Source: Pseudomonadota bacterium (GTDB lineage: Bacteria > Pseudomonadota > Gammaproteobacteria > Pseudomonadales > Oleiphilaceae). Taken from it: DNA of 14,734 nucleotides. The notes under the pieces were generated by a model. That model searched no databases. It was not told the origin of the DNA and saw only the letters and a program-made list of their open reading frames with translations. This document shows positions 13,989 to 14,734 of the stretch, piece by piece (positions within the stretch are counted from its first letter, which is position 1; each line of letters opens with the position of its first letter). Both the position numbers and the translations under genes were made by a program. Location of the stretch: contig JAEZAA010000239.1 in the NCBI GenBank assembly GCA_023430625.1, positions 1 through 14,734 on the forward strand, given 5' to 3'.

Positions 13989-14444
13989 CTAGAAGTTGTA
14001 CCGCTCAAGCAACTGATTGCCGTCCTTGGTAAACAACAGCCAGCCCAGAAGTGCGCCACCAACGATCGATAGCACCACCCCGGCAACGACATAAAGAACA
14101 GGCCATTCGGCAACACCCAGGGCCTGCGCCGACTCACCCATGTTCAGCGTAAAGAGCTTCGCCACCAGACCCAGAGTCAGCGCCGACAGCATGACCGTCA
14201 ACCAGCGCGCGTCCTTACTCTTGGTATTGCCGATCACCACGATGTCGATCAACACACCCAGAACCGAACCCAAGCCGATGCCACCAATGGCAACCGTCCA
14301 CAGGAAAGCCTCCAGCAAAGAACCTTCGCCCGGCAGCAGGAAACCAAAAATGATGAAATTGATCAGCTCAATCGTCGTCGCCAACAGGATGGACAGATAA
14401 AGCGGGCGCGTAAACAACAGACGAGAGCGCGGCGTAGCATTCAT
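13989..14444 (-). CDS. Unrecognised four-helix membrane protein
   Basis: This 151-residue hydrophobic protein is not one I can assign to a family. Four membrane helices are apparent, at about residues 15-38 (LYLSILLATTIELINFIIFG), 48-75 (VAIGGIGLGSVLGVLIDIVV), 81-102 and 112-138 (VLYVVAGVVLSIVGGALLGW). The first is preceded by a basic N-terminus (TPRSRLLFTRP), and the C-terminus is short and polar. Small-residue runs such as GGIGLGS and VGGALLG suggest tight helix packing. The ATG at 14444 has AAGGA 7 bases upstream; the frame extends to 14543 but without a ribosome site. It has its own terminator at 13901-13929 and appears to be a single-gene unit. Confidence 0.8.
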   Translation of the reverse strand: MNATPRSRLLFTRPLYLSILLATTIELINFIIFGFLLPGEGSLLEAFLWTVAIGGIGLGSVLGVLIDIVVIGNTKSKDARWLTVMLSALTLGLVAKLFTLNMGESAQALGVAEWPVLYVVAGVVLSIVGGALLGWLLFTKDGNQLLERYNF

Positions 14445-14734
14445 GGTGAATCCTTCTTTCATGTAAACTCGACTCCATTTTGTAGCAGAAAAAAGTGGGA
14501 CTGCATACCTAAAAGTAAGCACCGACACCGCTTGCGTGCGCACATTCCAAGGGCGTCACACAATTGGTACAACGCCAGTCGCATTCGCGGGCGAATCATA
14601 GCGCTACACCTAGGTCGGACTAATAGGTGAATTCCCGTAACCTTTTGCGGAATCCAGATCGTAAGAACCTGTTCGGCGCCCGTTTAAAACAGAAAATGGA
14701 TATCGCTATCCCTCCCCGCCTGCCTGGTAAAGAT
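14445..14734. other. Right-end region without a supported gene
   Basis: These 290 bases carry the upstream region of the membrane-protein gene. Visible are the palindromes ATTCGC-GG-GCGAAT (14583-14596) and ACCTAGGT (14608-14615), with a further TAGGT at 14624-14628. A weak minus-strand -10-like TATGAT lies at 14600-14595. A short open frame from an ATG at 14696 runs to the edge without a ribosome site and cannot be judged. Confidence 0.45.

Noticed and set aside
14696..14734. Start of a plus-strand gene at the right edge
   Set aside because: There are only 13 codons and no ribosome site; a minus-strand frame is open there too, so it cannot be decided.

Overview
The window looks like an ordinary chromosomal stretch of a moderately GC-rich (high-50s percent by eye) gammaproteobacterium. 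The pointers are a DbpA-type RNA helicase, a YrbG-type antiporter, a VpsR-like sigma-54-type activator, and DUF938 and DUF2750 proteins. A marine or halotolerant genus such as Marinobacter or a relative is plausible but not shown. I see no rRNA, tRNA, CRISPR array, transposase, integrase or phage gene.

Left part (1-2672): an activator gene runs off the left edge on the minus strand. A 425-base gap follows, holding two inverted repeats and a six-codon reading frame. Then comes a YihY/BrkB-family membrane protein, also on the minus strand.

Middle (3121-9181): a two-gene plus-strand operon encodes two different ferritin-like proteins with clear di-iron ligand patterns. It meets a minus-strand DUF938 methyltransferase at a strong shared hairpin terminator. 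A plus-strand run of three genes follows: a membrane-anchored phospholipase-D-like protein with one intact and one damaged HKD motif, an endonuclease/exonuclease/phosphatase-fold protein, and a short-chain dehydrogenase. Both spacers inside this run carry tandem repeats. A degenerate 15-bp array fills the first spacer up to the start codon, and a perfect 20-bp duplication sits in the second.

Right-middle (9178-10599): three minus-strand genes, namely a zinc-ribbon SAM methyltransferase, a tiny charged protein with a strong ribosome site, and a DUF2750 protein. The last converges on the dehydrogenase with overlapping stop codons.

Right part (10749-14444): dbpA and a Ca2+/Na+ antiporter on the plus strand end at a strong bidirectional terminator shared with a secreted EF-hand protein. 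After a 410-base gap containing another terminator, an unrecognised four-helix membrane protein follows on the minus strand. The last 290 bases hold no supported gene.

The least-explained parts are the paired di-iron proteins with repeated sequences in front of them, and the PLD/EEP/SDR run with repeat-filled junctions and an altered active site.
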